DNA of 6,504 nt from NCBI GenBank assembly GCA_002401185.1, contig NVSH01000022.1, positions 4,680-11,183 on the forward strand. The letters run 5' to 3'. The translations under genes were made by a program, and so were the position numbers. The notes beneath the pieces are model-generated. The model worked only from the letters and a program-made list of their open reading frames with translations, did no database searches and was not told where the DNA came from. Source of the DNA: Gammaproteobacteria bacterium (lineage in GTDB: Bacteria; Pseudomonadota; Gammaproteobacteria; SZUA-229). Positions 5,100 to 6,504 of this stretch are shown piece by piece. How positions within the stretch are numbered: position 1 is the stretch's first letter; each line of letters opens with the position of its first letter.

Positions 5100-6504
5100 A
5101 TGGCGTGGTCTGGTTTTTTACTTTTAATTATTCTTGTGTCTGCATATCTGCGACTTCCGCTGTTGTCCTGGTCGATACTGCTCGCCATCGGTATTATATT
5201 CACTACGCTTTTTTCAGATTTTAGTTCAACACAAGTTATTATGATGTGGCTCATTTATGCAGTAATCGTCATCCCACTCAACGTAAAAACCATCCGGATA
5301 ACACTGTTTAGCTCGGCCATTTATAAGGCGATGAAAAAGATCATGCCGACCATTTCTCAAACCGAACAGGAAGCCCTAAACGCAGGTGATGTTTGGTGGG
5401 AAGCCGAATTATTCAGCGGAAACCCTGATTTTAGTTTTCTACAGAGCGTACCAAAACCAACCTTATCTAAAGAGGAGCAAGCCTTTTTAGATGGTCCGGT
5501 AAACACTTTTTGTGAGATGTTAGATGACTGGCAAATCACACAAGTCGATCACGACCTAACATCCGAAGTTTGGCAATACGCTAAAGACAATGGTTTGTTC
5601 GCACTGATTATCCCCAAGCAATACGGTGGCCTGGATTACTCGGCCTACTGTCACTCGGAAGTTGTAATGAAAATTGGCAGCCGCAGTGGTTCTGCAGCTG
5701 TCACCGTCATGGTGCCTAATTCACTTGGCCCCGGCAAACTCTTGATGACCTACGGCACACAAGAACAGAAAGACTATTACCTGCCACGACTTGCCAAAGG
5801 TATAGATATCCCCTGTTTTGGTTTAACCGGCCCGGATGCCGGCAGTGACGCTGGTGCAATGCCTGATATTGGTGTCGTTTGTTATGGTAATTACGAAGGC
5901 AAAGAGAATATATTAGGTATCCGTTTAAACTGGGAAAAACGTTATATCACACTAGCTCCTGTTGCCACCCTGCTCGGCATCGCTTTTAAATTATCTGATC
6001 CCGATCACCTGTTAAGTGATGTGGAAGAACGCGGCATCACCCTGGCGTTAATCAAACGTGAGACCGAAGGTGTGGAGATTGGTCATCGCCATTTCCCTGC
6101 TAACCAGGCATTTATGAACGGTCCCATCCGTGGCACGGATGTCTTTATTCCACTCGATGCGATTATTGGTGGTGTCGATTACGTTGGCAAAGGCTGGGCC
6201 ATGTTAATGGAATGCCTTGGTGATGGCCGTGCCATCTCATTACCGGCATTAGGCACAGCGGCCGGTAAGATGAGTTCTCGTTATACGGGTGCTTACGCCC
6301 GGATACGTCAGCAATTTCATACCCCCATTGGTTATTTTGAAGGTGTGGAAGAGGCATTAACCGTCATTGCAGGGCAAACTTATGCGATGGATGCTTCAAG
6401 ATCATTGGTTGCTTCTGCACTCGATAGTGGTGTCGTACCATCAGTCGTCTCCGCTATCGTCAAACTGCAAGTTATGGAGCGAATGCGCGATGTTCTCAAT
6501 CGCG
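5100..6504 (+). CDS. fadE: FadE-type membrane acyl-CoA dehydrogenase, first 468 residues (3' end beyond window)
   Basis: FadE oxidises acyl-CoA to trans-2-enoyl-CoA in the first step of beta-oxidation, passing electrons from FAD to the respiratory electron-transfer chain. The protein follows E. coli FadE in order. Two hydrophobic N-terminal segments lie at about 6-36 and 46-61. Then come MPTISQTEQEALNAGDVWWE (82-101), EEQAFLDGPV (125-134), the N-terminal helical dehydrogenase domain with YGGLDYSAY (175-183) and VPNSLGPG (205-212), and the central beta domain with FGLTGPDAGSDAGAMPD (240-256) and KRYITLAP (280-287). GHRHFPANQAFMNGPIRG (328-345) and the start of the C-terminal helical domain (TGAYARIRQQF) follow. 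Full FadE is about 815 residues, so some 340 are missing at the window end. The ATG at 5100 gives the expected N-terminus; an in-frame stop at 5067-5069 rules out a longer form. The ribosome site is weak, and a 21-codon out-of-frame ORF (5062-5127) overlaps the start. Confidence 0.96.
   Translation, partial: MAWSGFLLLIILVSAYLRLPLLSWSILLAIGIIFTTLFSDFSSTQVIMMWLIYAVIVIPLNVKTIRITLFSSAIYKAMKKIMPTISQTEQEALNAGDVWWEAELFSGNPDFSFLQSVPKPTLSKEEQAFLDGPVNTFCEMLDDWQITQVDHDLTSEVWQYAKDNGLFALIIPKQYGGLDYSAYCHSEVVMKIGSRSGSAAVTVMVPNSLGPGKLLMTYGTQEQKDYYLPRLAKGIDIPCFGLTGPDAGSDAGAMPDIGVVCYGNYEGKENILGIRLNWEKRYITLAPVATLLGIAFKLSDPDHLLSDVEERGITLALIKRETEGVEIGHRHFPANQAFMNGPIRGTDVFIPLDAIIGGVDYVGKGWAMLMECLGDGRAISLPALGTAAGKMSSRYTGAYARIRQQFHTPIGYFEGVEEALTVIAGQTYAMDASRSLVASALDSGVVPSVVSAIVKLQVMERMRDVLNR

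Noticed and set aside
5104..5116. Possible FadR-like operator (GTGGTCTGGTTTT) at the fadE start
   Set aside because: It matches only part of the FadR half-site and lies inside the coding region, so it is not convincing.
5357..6357. Minus-strand ORFs of 60 and 64 codons
   Set aside because: They are antisense shadows of fadE, whose homology runs unbroken through both.

Overview
The window looks like a chromosomal segment of a gammaproteobacterium of moderate to low G+C. The main grounds are the uvrY/gacA-uvrC pair in its usual order, a FadE-type membrane acyl-CoA dehydrogenase close to the enterobacterial protein, and the overall protein similarity. I cannot name a genus. Most of the window is ordinary core genome.

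Left half, minus strand, in reading order: a small CYTH (triphosphate tunnel) phosphatase gene (2103-2552), a GacA/UvrY response regulator (1290-1970), and the first 414 codons of uvrC (1242 to the window edge). uvrY and uvrC are 47 bp apart and probably cotranscribed from an extended -10 promoter around 2014-2022. Right half, plus strand: a class V PLP-dependent aminotransferase-like enzyme (2647-3789) divergent from the CYTH gene, a permuted papain-fold YiiX/YebB-like protein (3994-4965), and a fadE homologue cut by the window end (5100-6504). No gene-free stretch exceeds about 205 bp.

The most notable structure is a perfect 40-bp palindrome (17-bp arms, 6-nt loop) at 2076-2115, flanked on both sides by the 8-bp direct repeat TTATTGTA. 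It has the form of a tiny transposed element with its target-site duplication, sitting inside the 3' end of the CYTH gene. It supplies the present in-frame TAG stop. Removing the palindrome and one repeat copy restores a reading frame with the C-terminus RYYNNSLLRYPYEMWCE, which resembles the usual end of this family. The insertion therefore seems to have replaced the last 13 residues with four. It also placed a strong hairpin between the CYTH gene and the uvrY promoter.

The genes do not form one obvious pathway. uvrY-uvrC joins global regulation (BarA/UvrY-Csr type) with nucleotide excision repair, fadE is fatty-acid beta-oxidation, and the other three are enzymes whose exact substrates cannot be read from sequence. 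I found no CRISPR array, tRNA, rRNA, phage or defence system.
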